Assembly (NCBI RefSeq): GCF_041260155.1
Contig: NW_027248392.1
Location: 381,501-445,500 of the forward strand
Direction: 5' to 3'
Source: Ptychodera flava
Taxonomy: Eukaryota > Hemichordata > Enteropneusta > Ptychoderidae
Length of the DNA: 64,000 nucleotides
Position numbers and translations under genes: made by a program. Position 1 is the first letter of the stretch. Each line of letters begins with the position of its first letter. Below are positions 26,311 to 39,219 of the stretch, in pieces. The notes below the pieces were generated by a model. That model saw only the letters and a program-made list of their open reading frames with translations, was not told the DNA's origin and did not search any database.

Positions 26311-26990
26311 AGGGGCAGTTCTTAAATCATTACGGTTAATTTGAGCGTGTTTTGATGGTGCAGTACTGCCAGTAGTGTCGGTGTTATCAGTTTCCGTCCA
26401 TTCGTTTACACTTTTCAGCCTTGCGTACATGCATATTGGGCTTATTTCAGTTGTTTTTGTTGCCACTCACACTGACATATCTCGTCATGAAAGAGTGGTT
26501 TTACTATCATGTATTGATTTTGGTTGTATATACCTTATTACGTATTACTTATGTATGCATTTTTATTTGCATAGTTTTAATTACCCAATGAAGGTATATT
26601 CCCTTTTTACAGCATGATTAGTGCAATATCTTACCTGGTAACCATTTTGGTGGCCATTTGCACTAGTGCTGTTTTTGTACCCTCTCACATACCTTGTCAG
26701 GGGAGAGTGGTTTACCAATATTATTGGTTGGATTTACCTTCTGTTTCAAGGGTTGATTTAATTTGTAGCCACGTGCACTGTTTAATTTATGCAGTGGTTA
26801 TTTTAATTTCTTTGTACTTAAATTAATGTGTTACCAGGGTGAAGGGTTTACAATTTTTACATTTTATTATGCAGTGCAAGCGTTATTTTATTTTTCTTCC
26901 CTATGCTGGCATGACTATTCTTATCATTAGCCAATAGGGCAAAGGTCTAGTCCACTTTACTTGCTGTTAGTATTTCTCTTTATCAACAGC

Positions 26991-28200
26991 ATGCCACCGA
27001 AGCGAAAAGCATCGGCCACCAGAGCAGCTACAGCTTAACGCAAGGTTTCATCAACAACAACATTTGCTGTCCCTGTGAGAGCATCGGTCAATCCTCCACA
27101 TGCAGCTGAACCTATTCAAGAATTCCTACAAGTTCCCAGTACCAGTCAACATAGCGAACAACTTGTTGCTGCAGTTTGAACACCTAGTGTCACTTCTTGG
27201 ACTCACACCGATACCAGTGCATTAGCAGCCATTATGTCGCGAACAGTCATCCAGGGTTTAAAGGATGCTGGCCTTTTCACCTCCGCAAGCCCAGCCACAG
27301 CTACTACATCTCCAGCTGTAGCCCAATCAGTTAACAATGACATTACCAGTCAGAGGGTTTTAGTTTCTAGGCAACTGGCATCCCCTCACAGTTTCTACCA
27401 GTCGGTTGAAGGTGGAAGTGAGCAGGCTTCTGCTGCAAGCCCTTAACTGTCTGTTCATCTAGGAAAACATACCAACGTGCATGGAGACTTTTTATACAGT
27501 TCATAGGCAGCCAATTTGGGGTGCATTGTCCATCACTACCACTCTCAGACGTGCATGGAGACCTTTTATACAGTTCACAGGCAGCCACTTTGGGGTGCAT
27601 TGTCCATCACTACCACTCTCAGACACGGCTATTGCATTGTTTATTGGTTACCTTTCCAGACAGCACCTAGCCCCATCCACTGTGTCAACTTACTTGTCAG
27701 GCATAAGCTATGAACATAAACTTGCAGGTTTTTCAGACCTAACCAATTCTTTTATGGTACACAAACTGGTTCATTTATATCGCACATTAGAGCATAAACT
27801 GGGTACTCGTCTCCTATCACACGCGATATTTTACATTGTCTAGTTAAGACCATTCCAGATGTTATTACATCAGCTTATCAGTGTTGTTTATTCAGAGCAA
27901 TGTTTCTAACAGCCTTCTATGGATTCCTCAGGATTGGGGAAATCACCACTTAGAATAAACACGATATAGGTGGTGTCATTCGGTTCAATATGTTGCAGTT
28001 TCGGGAACTTCAGGTGAACCCCAGTCAATGATATTAACTCTTTTCAATTTTAAGCATAGCAGGCTGGGCACAGCATTTGTTATTTCATTTCAGAAGATTG
28101 ATGTGGCTGACATTTGCCCTGTACAGGCTATGTGTGGGATTTTTGCCCTTTTAGGGGAGTGGAGCCTGGCCTACTTTTCTGCTTCCCAGGGGTGTTGGAC
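26991..28200 (+). other. Ngaro part: tyrosine recombinase-like region
   Basis: After a basic start MPPKRKASATRAA, the region near 27620-27840 has ALFIGYLSRQHLAPSTVSTY, the helical core-binding domain of tyrosine recombinases. Around 27890-27950, FRAMFLTAFYGFLRIGEIT matches the start of the catalytic domain. Broken fossil. Confidence 0.65.
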
Positions 28201-28599
28201 ATAGGACGTTGTGATTTCACAGCACATCTTTAGTACATAGATTACTCTATATGTTATACATATGCACATTGAATTTTGTTTGTATCCGGTCTAAAATGGC
28301 TGTGTGGCAGCCATTTTGTTTCTTATATTTGATGACTGTGCATTCGTTCATGTAAATCTCTCAGCGATGCCGGGCGCGATTGCATTGAAAGTTAGTACAT
28401 TTTTTTTCCTTTTCACATATATATGCACGCCGTTTTTTGTAATGATTTAATCAAAAATGGCTTTGTGACAGCCGTTTTCTTTCCTGTATTCGATATCCAT
28501 CCGCAGGGTCCCCAGGTATAATCCACAGGGGTTCAAGGATGAAATTAATATTAGTGCTGTGTCCATGCACAGGGGCTCATGAGTGCAGATATCTGAGAT

Positions 28600-29660
28600 A
28601 TGCCTGTGCCAATTCTTTTTAAACTTGGTACAGGGATACTACACTGTAGCATACATATGCATGTCAATTTATATTGGTGTGGCATGCATAATTAGTGCTA
28701 ATTTGCATAATTCTGGATGAGAGCACTGTTTTTGGTACAACTGTACCAAATTTGATGAAACTTTGTGCAGATGATTTTCACAGAGAGTTCTAATATCAGT
28801 CAACGACATATGTCAGTATTGCATCAATTAATTGCCATTTTGCATATTTGATGAATTTTTGCAATTAGGGTGATGTCTAGAATATACGGTGATTTCCAGA
28901 ATTTACTGCAGCAGATTTAATGAAACAAATGGTCAATATCTTTAGCACATAGCCCTACAATAGTGTACAAAGATACTTAGCAGTATCATGTTAATTAATT
29001 GCTAATTTGCATATTTCGTTCCTTTTCCTTATTAGTAGGCTATCTCCAGAAATACTTTAAAATTTTACGAAATCTGGAGCAGATGTTGATCCGTCAGCAT
29101 CATAATACTTTGTGAACACATTAAGGAGTTTCATTTCTTTTTTACATATTTAATGAACTTTCATAATTATTGTCATATGTCTAATAATGCTGTATCAGTG
29201 GTCAAATACCGTGCAAAGATATGTAGAAGTTTCTTATCAATTAATTGCTTATTTGCATATTTATTGGATTTTAGTAATTAGGCTGATGTGTCAAGAAATA
29301 GTTCATCAAATTTCATGAAACTTGGTACAGATGTTGAGCTCAAATTGCTTTAACAGTGAACAAGACATTTATCAGTGTCAAGTTATTCAATTGGTGATTG
29401 TATATGTAATGAACTTTCCTAATTCTAGTGATATATCCACAAATACTGCGTTAATAAACTTGGTACAGATTTTGATCTCATAGTGTTGTTAATACAAATC
29501 ATTGGCACTTAGTGGTATCATACATATATATAAATTAATGGGTAGTTTGCATTTACATAATGGATTTTTGTTTTAGGGTGAATGTCCAAAGTACTGCATC
29601 AAACTTTATGAAATGTGGTACCGGTGTTAATCTGTCAGTGTTAGTATAGGATGCAAAAAT
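28600..29660. repeat. Degenerate tandem repeats of about 150-170 bp inside the Ngaro-like element
   Basis: The words AATTAATTGCTAATTTGCAT, ATTTGATGAAACTTTG and TGGTACAGATGTTGA recur in the same order about six times with drifted spacing. It is a degenerate tandem array in the noncoding part before B1. A second pair of related segments with the word CAGCCATTTT or CAGCCGTTTT lies at 28200-28500. Confidence 0.7.
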
Positions 29661-30370
29661 GTTTTGCAGCATCCTGTTGATTAGGTACTATTTGATTCAT
29701 TTAAATGACCATTATTAGTATGGCAGCTTACAGTAGTCCCCTCAGAGGACTTGTAATTAACCCTTTCCCTGCCAGACAGTATCAATTCCCCATCAGCCAA
29801 GTCAGTATAAAGGGGTTTTGAGCCAAAACACGACGTTTTTTCACTCACTTGGCTTGGTCTGTTATAGCATCTTTAGTCAAATCAAATAAATAAATAAATA
29901 AAATTAAATAAATAAGTATCATCAAGTTAACAGTATTTTTGTTTTCACAGCCTTCAAATGTACAGTATTATGTAAAAATACACCATAGGGAATATGTATT
30001 TCATTAATTTTAACCATCTTGACCTGGTGTTGAAATATGGACTTGACAGGAAGGGAGTTTAATTAAGTACCTATTAACTTGAGGGCATTGTGTCATTGTC
30101 AATGACTTGTTGAACAGAAAAAGGGAAATTGGTGCTCTGCAGTCATATATAGGACAGGCATGGGCCGCTATATATGGGTGCCATTCTGGTTTGATCCTTC
30201 CCCCATTTCTACATTAGCGAGATGGGGGCCACCATACATAGATTTTTAGCATTGTTGTTTACCAAAATAGTTAAGTTTTCTTGAATTGTGTCAACCAGTT
30301 TTGTAATTTCATCAGGTTTTACCTTCGCTTCTGGTCATTTTGGGTGGGGCGGCCACACGATGTGTGGCTT

Positions 30371-30682
30371 GTGGCGTTTTTGAGGCCCACACCTTTGTGG
30401 TAGATTAATATGTGCCTTTTCTCTAGTGTTTTACTGTTCTGTAATTTTTCCTCGCCAGTTGACCTTTGACCTGTGACCTCCATTGTTTGGGGTTGTTCTG
30501 TAGTTTTCTCTCAAATCTAGGAAACTGGCGAGGAATTTTTCTTGCTTTCTCATTTTTCATATTTCATTAAAACGTCAAGGATACTTGGCCTTTCGCTCCA
30601 TCTCATCATTGTTTGGTGATTATTTATCTCCCACAAACAGAGCAAAATGACCAGAAGTGGTTTAGTTTAAATGCAGGGATAT
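30371..30682 (+). repeat. Split direct repeat B1
   Basis: Begins near GTGGCGTTTTTGAGGCCCAC, ends GCAGGGATATAAA; nearly identical to B2. Confidence 0.9.
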
Positions 30683-30895
30683 AAAACCACGATTATAGAA
30701 AGATAATCGGATTTATATACATGCAGTTGTAGTTTTCATATTTTCAAGGGTAGACTGCCCTCTACGGCAAATAGAGTGCCATTCATTAGTGTTTAAGAGG
30801 GGGGTCACAACATTGCCCTGTCTCTTTTCGATCACACCGCCAAATAAGCAGCTGGCAGTTTGGTTTTTCCAACAATTTTATCCTCCAGCCTCCAC
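30683..30895 (+). repeat. Split direct repeat A2
   Basis: Starts immediately after B1 and matches A1. Confidence 0.9.
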
Positions 30896-30930
30896 CCCTC
30901 CAACCTCCATTGCTAGTCATAGGTTGGTGT

Positions 30931-31246
30931 TGGCGTTTGTGAGGCCCACACCTTTGTGGTAGATTAATATGTGCCTTTTCTCCAGTGTTTTACTGTTGTG
31001 TAAATTTTTCCTCGCCAGTTGACCTTTGACCTGTGACCTCCATTGTTTGGGGTTGTCCTGTAGTTTTCTCTCAAATCTAGGAAACTGGAGACGGATTTCT
31101 CTTGCTTTCTCATTTTTCATATTTCATTAAAACGTCAAGGATACTTGGCCTTTCGCTCCATCTCATCATTGTTTTGGTGATTATTTATCTCCCACAAACA
31201 GAGCAAAATGACCAGAAGTGGTTTAGTTTAAATGCAGAGATATAAA
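30931..31246 (+). repeat. Split direct repeat B2
   Basis: Matches B1 and closes the element, separated from A2 by a short C-rich spacer. Confidence 0.9.
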
Positions 31247-34090
31247 TATATTTATGCTTCTTTTATATCGAGTGTATACAATTTGCAGGAAAAAACAACC
31301 GTGCCTCACCTTTAGTACTATTGTAAACATATTTAGCGAAATTATAAACTGCACAGTAGTTGTTTTCTTTTTAAAGTATTGATACTGTCACTTGCCTATA
31401 TAATATGGACAGAGTACCTAGTCAATCACGTTGCAGCAGAAGGTGAGGAATCAATTAAGGTTGGGGTCTAACTTTATCAAATGAGTACTTTATCGAAAAG
31501 CTGTAGAACTGCCCTAACTACTACTACTGCATTTTGATCGATGCTTAAAAACAAATATTTGAAGAGCAAATATGTGTCGTAGGAATGACTACCACTGGTC
31601 TGTAGTGGCAGATGAGACCATTTTGCCATGGCATCAGTATTACATTGTGTTTATGTAAATAACTCTTTTGCTGAGTGCGTTCAAAAATAGCTGAAAAGGC
31701 CCGATTGCACACCTTATGATCATTAGAGAAATGAAAAACGACATCCCTCGTTTCGGTTAAAGAGAAATCCGCGGAAACGCAAAGGACAATGACATTGTAA
31801 CTGTAGTTCGACATATTTTGGGTCATTTGACAAAGAGATTTTAGAAGTTCTTGAGTGAGACGTTAGCTTATTATATGAAAAGAATGATCATTAGCCGTTG
31901 ACATGCACCAAATCATGAAACAAAGATGAAGATTCATTTGTTTACAATTTTCAAGGTGACATTGGACTTACAATCTTTACTTGGTAAGCACTGTATGAAG
32001 AAGAAGTAACGGATAATATAAGCGTCGTGTGGTTTGGACATACGTTTTATGCAAAAATGTGGCAAAATATGCCACTTCAATTTCCAAGTTAAATGAATTT
32101 TTCCATGGGTTTCTCGTAAACAGAGTTTTATTAAAGCATGAACATAAATGTTTGTCTGTAAAATGCTAGACTCAGTCTGAAAGATTCGTCTCTCGAGGGC
32201 GCTCCCTACGCTCCATTCCTCGTAAGAGGGGAAGCTCAGAGAGCCCCCTCCAGCGACGGATCTTCCAGTCTAGTGGATTGCACGATGTACAAGTTGATGA
32301 CAGCTGTCCGAGGTCCAAAGTTTTGTGTTTATACACACATGCTGTGCGGTCAAATATGACAACAATTTGACACATTTATATTATGGCAATTAATGCCTTT
32401 AAACGAAACAAACCATTTTGTGTTCGATAGAGGGACAGTGTCTAGAAAAAAGGTATCGGCTGGTATAATCTTAGCTTACAAGTTGCTGCTTAATACATGC
32501 CGAAGAGACAGACGAAATTGTGTATTTTGCATTCAGATCTGAAGTATCTTACAAAATTGCAGTGGGTCTTGCAGAAAATATGTAAAGAAAAATCGCATGA
32601 AGAGAGCAAGCGTATGAACCGGAAGTACAGGACAGAATGACCATACGGTGGTAAAAAACCTTGTTCGTGGAATGACTGAGGCGCGACTGTCATCTTTGCG
32701 TGTTCGCTCGAAAGTGTACCGAATTGCATGTATTTGATATAATATCAATCGATACCGAAGAGACACAATTCAAACCACTTTCTTTGCTACGTAAAGGTTT
32801 TGTTTAGAACACACCGAATTTAAGGCCCGCAAACATGTTTCGCGAGATTTTGCGACAGTTGGATGGTCATTGGATTTGTTTATCAGTAGGTAGCACACCC
32901 AACGTTATTTATTCCAGCTAGTTCTTTCTGAGGAAATACCGCAGCTTTCAATCCTGTTTCTCTACTGTCTGTGGTTTTACTCCTGTTATCAACTATTTTA
33001 CTTTATGAAATCAGCATATTGCTCATTTTAGATCACCGCATTAAAACAAACCCAGCACACAAAACAAAAACTGACGAAAGATACGATCCATATTGGTTGA
33101 TGTTTATAATATCTATAAAATGTTTGCAGGATACTTAACAACAAAATACAAATACATACATGGCAGGACTAATCTGATAGCGATAGCCTATTCCAATTTT
33201 TTGACATATCTCTTGGTACAGTTGAACTATTGAACCTATATTTTCATTTTTGGAAAAGTATCGAATGATAAAGTGTGTAGAAGTAGAAAAAAATTGAGAT
33301 TCTTCTCCATACTTGCAAGCAACGGATTTCAAATTTCATTTAACATGTTACAGATTCATTTTCTACTAGGTCAAAATGAATTTCTGTTTGGTTATCTTGA
33401 TAGCAGTTTTGTTCTTTACGATCTAACTCATTAGTTTGTATATACTACTTGGACCTGTGCACTTGATATTCTCATACATCATGGCAATCACCATTTTGTA
33501 CTATAGGTAGTATGCGCCTCGAAAGTGAAAGACTTTAACGTTTACTCAATTTTTCCAAATTGACACTTTCAAACATTCTCTTAGGAAATCAACAATAAAA
33601 AAATCAGGGGTCACCATGCAAAGCTTGGGCCTCAATCCCTTTGGTAACTATATGGAGTAAAATCAAAATTTCAGATTGTCGAAAAAGTGAGAAGGAGAAA
33701 GCTTTTCATTCTCCAGGAACTTAAAAAATGAGCTCAACAAGTGGTACACCAGAAAAGAATTGCACTTTTAGTTAGCAGTCGTTCTTTATCGACAATTTAT
33801 ACATGTAATCCAATCAAGGAACCTTAGGATGTAAGGCTACCGTGTCATCCTCAGCTGACATCTTGTTTCTTGGTTTTTTTGTTTGTTTGCTTGTTTTCGT
33901 TATCGTTCGAGGTTATCGTTCGCCCAGTTAAGCGATGAAATTCGTTTCTTCGCTTCGATAAAGTGTGTATGTGCGATGTATGATAGTGAGCATGCGTGCG
34001 TGAGTGCTTCACGAACTCTACAACGTGTTGAGCGGTCTCAGTCAGAAAAATGTAACAGCTTAGCCGGCTATTGAACCACTCTTTTTTTGG
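31247..34090. other. Intergenic region before gene B, no supported gene
   Basis: AT-rich sequence. Exons like Ig domains 1-3 of gene A were looked for and not seen. Short open frames here have no recognised motif. Confidence 0.5.
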
Positions 34091-34091
34091 G

Positions 34092-34185
34092 AGTGGAGAT
34101 TTAGCCGAGCGGTTCTGTCTGTGGCCTCTCAGCTAGGCGATTGATGCCGTATGTTGTGGGTTCGAATCCGATTGAAAACTAGCCG
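34092..34185 (+). repeat. tRNA-derived SINE head or tRNA pseudogene
   Basis: TTTAGCCGAGCGG fits a Pol III A box and GGGTTCGAATCC is a perfect B box, about 60 bases apart. Acceptor and T stems do not pair well, so it is not a working tRNA gene. It lies just upstream of the first recognised gene B exon. Confidence 0.6.
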
Positions 34186-34203
34186 TATAATTTATACCGT
34201 CAG

Positions 34204-34468
34204 ATGACCCAAAGGTTGAAACACTCCCGTTCAACGAGTGAAACAAGGAGATGACACGTCATTGATATGCGATGCAAAGGCGCTTCCTGATGTTGACAAG
34301 TATCAGTGGATTACACAAGTGGTTCTGTGGTGAATGGACGTACGCTTACACTGCAGAATGTACAAATATCAGATAACGGAATTTACAATTGCACAGCGAG
34401 AAACACTTTTTGTGATGAAATTGGTGGTTACGGACACGGCTCGAATTATACATACCTTGATGTACTAT
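34204..34468 (+). CDS. Gene B exon: Ig domain 4 (broken)
   Basis: It ends with NGIYNCTARNTFCDEIGGYG and donor GTGAGT. Compared with gene A one base is missing near 34225-34230 and another near 34312-34320. The N-terminal half is therefore out of frame with the rest. Confidence 0.8.
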
Positions 34469-34476
34469 GTGAGTAT

Positions 34477-34630
<154 letters not shown>

Positions 34631-35179
34631 GACAGACAGACTGGAAGCAAGATGAAAAACAGACAGACAGACTGGCAGATAAACGGTGGGTGAAAAGCAG
34701 TGCAGGTAAAGAAGACATGACACAGTCAGACTGAAAGATAGGCAAAGAAGAGACAAATTCCAGACTGTATTTGCTATGATCGGTTTGAAATTTAAGCTTC
34801 TCTTCTTTTGACCATTTTTCTACGTACCATTCATTTAGAAAAATACCATTAATTTATCCATGAATAAACCTTTTGCACTTTTAGTATTCAGTAATTTGCC
34901 TTATGCACGGCACTATTTTGTTGCTTATAATTTTATTTATTTCATCTATTCATCTGAATCTAACATGTTGCCCAATGACCTGTGTTTCCGAAATATGCAG
35001 AGCATTTTCTCACTTTCCATTTACAAGATGATCATTGTCTTGACAAAATTTAGATGAAGCAACTTTGCTCTCAAAATTCCTTTCGTCAAATACACACATC
35101 AAAGTTCTACGATTCTCCATTCTTATGAATTTTAAACTATCTGTACATCATTTGTTACTGCATCCTATCTTTTTAACAG
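34631..35179 (+). other. Gene B intron remainder after Ig4
   Basis: AT-rich, similar in parts to the gene A intron at 10330-10777. No other feature seen. Confidence 0.5.
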
Positions 35180-35509
35180 ACCCCTCCAAAGAGGTGTTTT
35201 TAACAGGAAACTCAGTTCAGAAGACTGACGAGTCTTTGACGCTGACATGCACAACAAGCCGAAGTAATCCAGCTTCGATCATCACGTGGTATAAGAACGG
35301 TTTACCTTTACAAGGACATCCTGGTGTTAGCAACATTACGACGATTACCGAAGAAAGTAGCGGACACACTGGCTTCATTACGAAAGAACAAATACATATT
35401 AAATCCCAACCCGACGATAATGCTGCAAATATCCGATGTTCAGCGAATATTCCTTACTTCCGCTCTGCAAATGATGTATTCGCAAAAGAAATGGTTCTAT
35501 CAGTTTTAT
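35180..35509 (+). CDS. Gene B exon: Ig domain 5
   Basis: It encodes LTLTCTTSRSNPAS, IITWYKNG and NIRCSANIP; both canonical Cys are present, unlike gene A. 330 bases, phase 1-1. Confidence 0.88.
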
Positions 35510-35748
35510 GTAAGGATATGATTTGTTGATATTGTAGAAAGAAACTGTTTGTAAACCTTACGGACAACCATCGTTTTATGATCTCTGTTTTGTGGGGGAG
35601 GGGCTTCAGAATCAATCGTGATAATCTATTCGAAAGATGATTAGGTTACTAAGTAAAAAAGTGAGTTCAGAAAAAAACAAACAAAAAAACAAGTATTATT
35701 CTCAAAAGATACAACAAATTTAATTTTTCTATTGTACATCAATTACAG

Positions 35749-36081
35749 TTCCGCCGAACCAACCTGAAGACTGTCACACACAGCTTACAAAAACGACCCC
35801 TGGAAATGAATTGGTAGTCGATTCATGGTTATTACTTCAGTGTACTTCCTGTAGCAGTAATCCATCCGCTGATATATCGTGGTACATGGATGGGATTGAA
35901 ATGAAGTCACCGCATCAAACAGAACACAGGCCTGGTCAACTCAACGGGACAGTGTCAGAAGAAAAACTTCCGATCAAATTAACCTATCAACACCACAAAT
36001 TTTCAATACTCTGTGTAGCAATCAACCGGAATTTTCCAGGACAAATATATGAGTCACAGAAGATACAATTGGATGTACAAT
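35749..36081 (+). CDS. Gene B exon: Ig domain 6
   Basis: It encodes LLLQCTSCSSNPS, DISWYMDG and FSILCVAINRNFPG. 333 bases as in gene A, donor GTAAGT. Confidence 0.88.
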
Positions 36082-36196
36082 GTAAGTAAAAATTTGTAAT
36101 AATTAAAATCTACGTAGAAACATGTTTGTGTTCATTGTTTTCTTTTCTCAGCAAAAAATTGCATACACTCGTTTATGATTTTTTTTCTGATTGAAG

Positions 36197-36499
36197 ATGC
36201 GCCTTTTCCCGCAAATGGGCTGTATAACAGGAGAGCAGCTGTCAACGTTGGTGAGAATGCTATTTTAACATGTCAAATGAATGGTAATCCTCCCCCATCT
36301 ATAAAATGGTATGACCAACACGGAAATCAATTACAGCCTGTTGATATCATAGGGCATGACAGAGAAGACATAAAATATACAATACAAGAGAGCAAGCTGT
36401 ACATTGAAGACGTTGACCACAGTGATTATGGGAGATATTATTGCACAGGTAGTAATAAACACGGGGATGTCGAGATTGTCATAATTCTGTCAGGAAAAT
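36197..36499 (+). CDS. Gene B exon: Ig domain 7
   Basis: It encodes AILTCQMNGNPPPSIKWYD and SDYGRYYCTGSNKHG. 303 bases as in gene A. Confidence 0.9.
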
Positions 36500-36679
36500 G
36501 TAAGTTTATTTTAAGTACTTAATGTTTCACGTAGACGTAGTAAGTAAATCACGCATAATTTTAAGTATTATAATTATATTTGTGTGGTCACATCGACCTA
36601 AATATCGTTGTTCATTATTGTATCAGCATGCCATTCCTTTACTTATTGATGTTATTGTTTGTATTATTTTACATCGCAG

Positions 36680-36967
36680 CCGCTCCAGATGCCGTCTCAG
36701 ATATCGAGATTAGTGTAATGGCAGACATCGTAACCGTGCAATGGAAAGCGGGTTATAACGGTGGCGATGACCAAAACTTCTACGTTGAGTATGTTAACTT
36801 GCCTGAAGGGGTAGAGAAGAAGACGGAAGTGGTCAACGATAATGAACTTGGAGACATATCTGTCAACATTAGTGGTTTGGTTGAAGGTTCAAGTTACAAC
36901 ATAACAGTTGTAAGTCTCAACAGTTACGGAGAAAATAGAAGTCAAACGCTAACAGCAAGGACAGAAG
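36680..36967 (+). CDS. Gene B exon: fibronectin type III domain
   Basis: It encodes APDAVSDIEIS, TVQWKAGYNGG, FYVEYVNLPEG and SGLVEGSSYNITVVSLN. 288 bases as in gene A. Confidence 0.9.
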
Positions 36968-38623
36968 GTAAGCATAACAGTTGTATCGTGATGACAAACC
37001 TAAATCTGGGGCAGAGTCTTTATATCGAAATTTGTCAACGTCATATCAGTACTTAAACTCTCTGCAGACCCTAGTGATTGAAACAGACATGGTGATAATT
37101 ATAAACCAGATTACCATTTAGATTGTGCTAATATTTGACAAATAATTTTATTTGCATCTGACCTAAAAGTCTGTCTTTACGAAAACGTGTGATATTTGAG
37201 TTTAATAAACATTTGAGTAAAAGTGGCGGACTGAACGTCAAATTACTGATTGCCACTAGCTTTCATCAATTGTTCGTGGGGGTTTTCGACGTGAAATTGG
37301 CGTTTTCCTTTCATTTATGTTGTGAGCGATTGTAAGTGTCAATATCCAAACATTATTGACAAAACACGTAATATGAATAAAATGAGCAAAAGTAATATCT
37401 CTGATATTATTTGAACATTGAATACAGAAATTATTGTTCAAAGTGTGTATTATCATACGAAATTTTGCTTTGCAAGCGAGTATGGTGGAACAATTCCATG
37501 CCAAGCTAACTTTAAAAAAGTGAGTAAACCATCTCTGACTTAAAACGTTTGGATGCATAATATATGTTATAATGCCTCTTCCGTGTCTTCAAATATCCCG
37601 TGTTTTTCGATAATGCCATTGTTCCCTGTAGAAAATTTAAGTATGCTACTGAAAAAGACACTTTACATACACGCAGAATGGTTTGCATGTCATCATTGTG
37701 TTGATGCTTAATTTCGTCATTGAGAACAACATAGAAGCTCAAACTTTCATCAAATCCTCAACGATAGATATCATGTGCTACGTTTTTAACAATTATACTT
37801 TTATTCCTCAATGCCTCCACGACAGAGAAAAATGTTATTGAAGCCAAGCCTGATAAAAGTAAACACGATTACAAATTTACAAATTACTGCTTTCGTTTAG
37901 TTATCATAGCAAACTCTTAGTTTATTTCTTTGATGAAAATATGACTGCCTTTGTTTAGCACGCATCAACAATATACCATTTTGACCCAACTGCTTCGGGT
38001 TAATTAGGGGCGCCCTCTGTGTTGAGTATTTTCCCGCTTTTACTGATGTCATTTGTGATGTGTCAGCCATCTTGTTCACCCTTCCCCTCTTGCCAATTGT
38101 ATATATTTTAGAGGAGGGTGGAGCTGGTTTGTCAAAACTCTTTGCTCAGGATTAAAGATTTTGCCAAGTTTCGCCAATACCAGTGTGTGGTTGCCTTCCT
38201 TTGTTACCCATTGGTTTCAGCGTTCTAGAGGGAAGCCACTAATTAGCAGAAAATGTGTTTAACGCTTACTAAGATTGAAAAATATTACCGTTGTGTAACA
38301 CTGTTACTTCGCTTATATTTATGCACATTAATTGTCTTGTTTCTCTGTGAAAGTTAGCAATGCAAAATGACTAATTGTGTAGGCAGGGTAATGTTGTCTT
38401 GGTTTTTTTTTAATTGTCAAGTAAGGGTTTGTCGTCCATCTGTTAATGGAGGTAATACTCTTCAGATAAAAATGATTCGTTAATTGACAGCAACATATCC
38501 ATGACTGGGAAAATGCGATAACATGATTGGTACATCGCTATCAAAGCACAGTGAACTAGCTGTTAGTAGCTTTTACATGAGATTTTTCAAATTGTTATTG
38601 CATTGTTCTCTATTGCTTTCCAG
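36968..38623 (+). other. Gene B intron before the TM exon
   Basis: No recognised coding feature. A segment at about 37985-38210 vaguely resembles an LTR end but lacks a partner. The intron ends in TTGCTTTCCAG at 38623. Confidence 0.5.
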
Positions 38624-38630
38624 AACGTAC
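38624..38630 (+). CDS. Gene B TM exon, 5' piece split by the gypsy insertion
   Basis: Seven bases AACGTAC follow the acceptor AG. The last four (GTAC) are repeated after the 3' LTR at 44823-44826, so they are the target-site duplication. The rest of the exon resumes after the element. Confidence 0.8.
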
Positions 38631-39199
38631 TGTTATGTAGGTCATTTCCCCCACACTCATCATGACCTGAGTTCAATTAGTCTAGAACATTCCCAAGGTC
38701 ACTGCCCTTGATGACCTCACAACCTTGAATTCAATTAGTCATGTTTGGAATGTTCTGGAAAGTTGATTAGTTGTGTAAGGGAGATAATTTTAGAATAGTA
38801 ATTAGCATGTCAATAAAAGTTCTAGATTGTTCTTATATGCCTTTATAAAAGGGACGTGCTCAGCTTCCAGTCAGACTTTGGATCGTGTCTCTTGTGTGTT
38901 ACTAAACTCCAGCAGTAGTCATTCTCAAGACTTTTCAAGACCTTCACTGCCAACGCTGGATTTATACTGTGGACTTTGTGCAAATTCAAGCCTGCAAGCC
39001 AAAGGACTGTTCATTCATCCGACTGACTGTTACAACTCTGAGACTGGAGCTTTGCCGTCCCAGCTGAGATAAGTAGTCTGTACACTTTAAAGCTTGTATC
39101 CTATCCCTAACTTAGCAATTAGTTTTATTTTCGTAATAAATTTTGTTTAAACGTTAACTGCTGAGTTCACCCTTTTGTTCGTTTTCTCTGCACGTAACA
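38631..39199 (+). repeat. 5' LTR
   Basis: About 569 bp; contains TATAAAAGGG near 38846 as a likely promoter and an AATAAA-type signal near 39137. It differs from the 3' LTR at only a few positions. Confidence 0.95.
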
Positions 39200-39202
39200 A
39201 AT

Positions 39203-39219
39203 TGGGGGCTCGTCCGGGA
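39203..39219 (+). promoter_or_regulatory. Primer-binding site, tRNA-Pro type
   Basis: TGGGGGCTCGTCCGGGA is the same word used as the tRNA-Pro primer site in murine leukaemia virus. It starts three bases after the 5' LTR. Confidence 0.85.

Larger units (their letters stand above)
25368..31246 (+). mobile_element. Ngaro-like YR retroelement with split direct repeats
   Basis: The ends form the A1-B1-A2-B2 pattern: A1 25368-25572, B1 30371-30682, A2 30683-30895, B2 30931-31246. This split direct repeat layout is characteristic of Ngaro/PAT-type tyrosine-recombinase retroelements. Inside, on the plus strand, are an SGNH-hydrolase-like region and a recombinase-like region. I see no reverse transcriptase, so it may be a deletion derivative. 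It is a fossil with many breaks in its coding parts. A copies and B copies are very similar, so it is not ancient. Confidence 0.75.

Noticed and set aside
34092-34185. Functional tRNA gene
   Set aside because: A and B boxes are present but acceptor and T stems do not pair.
37985-38210. Possible solo LTR end followed by a primer-site-like word
   Set aside because: No second LTR, no target duplication and no internal coding part seen.
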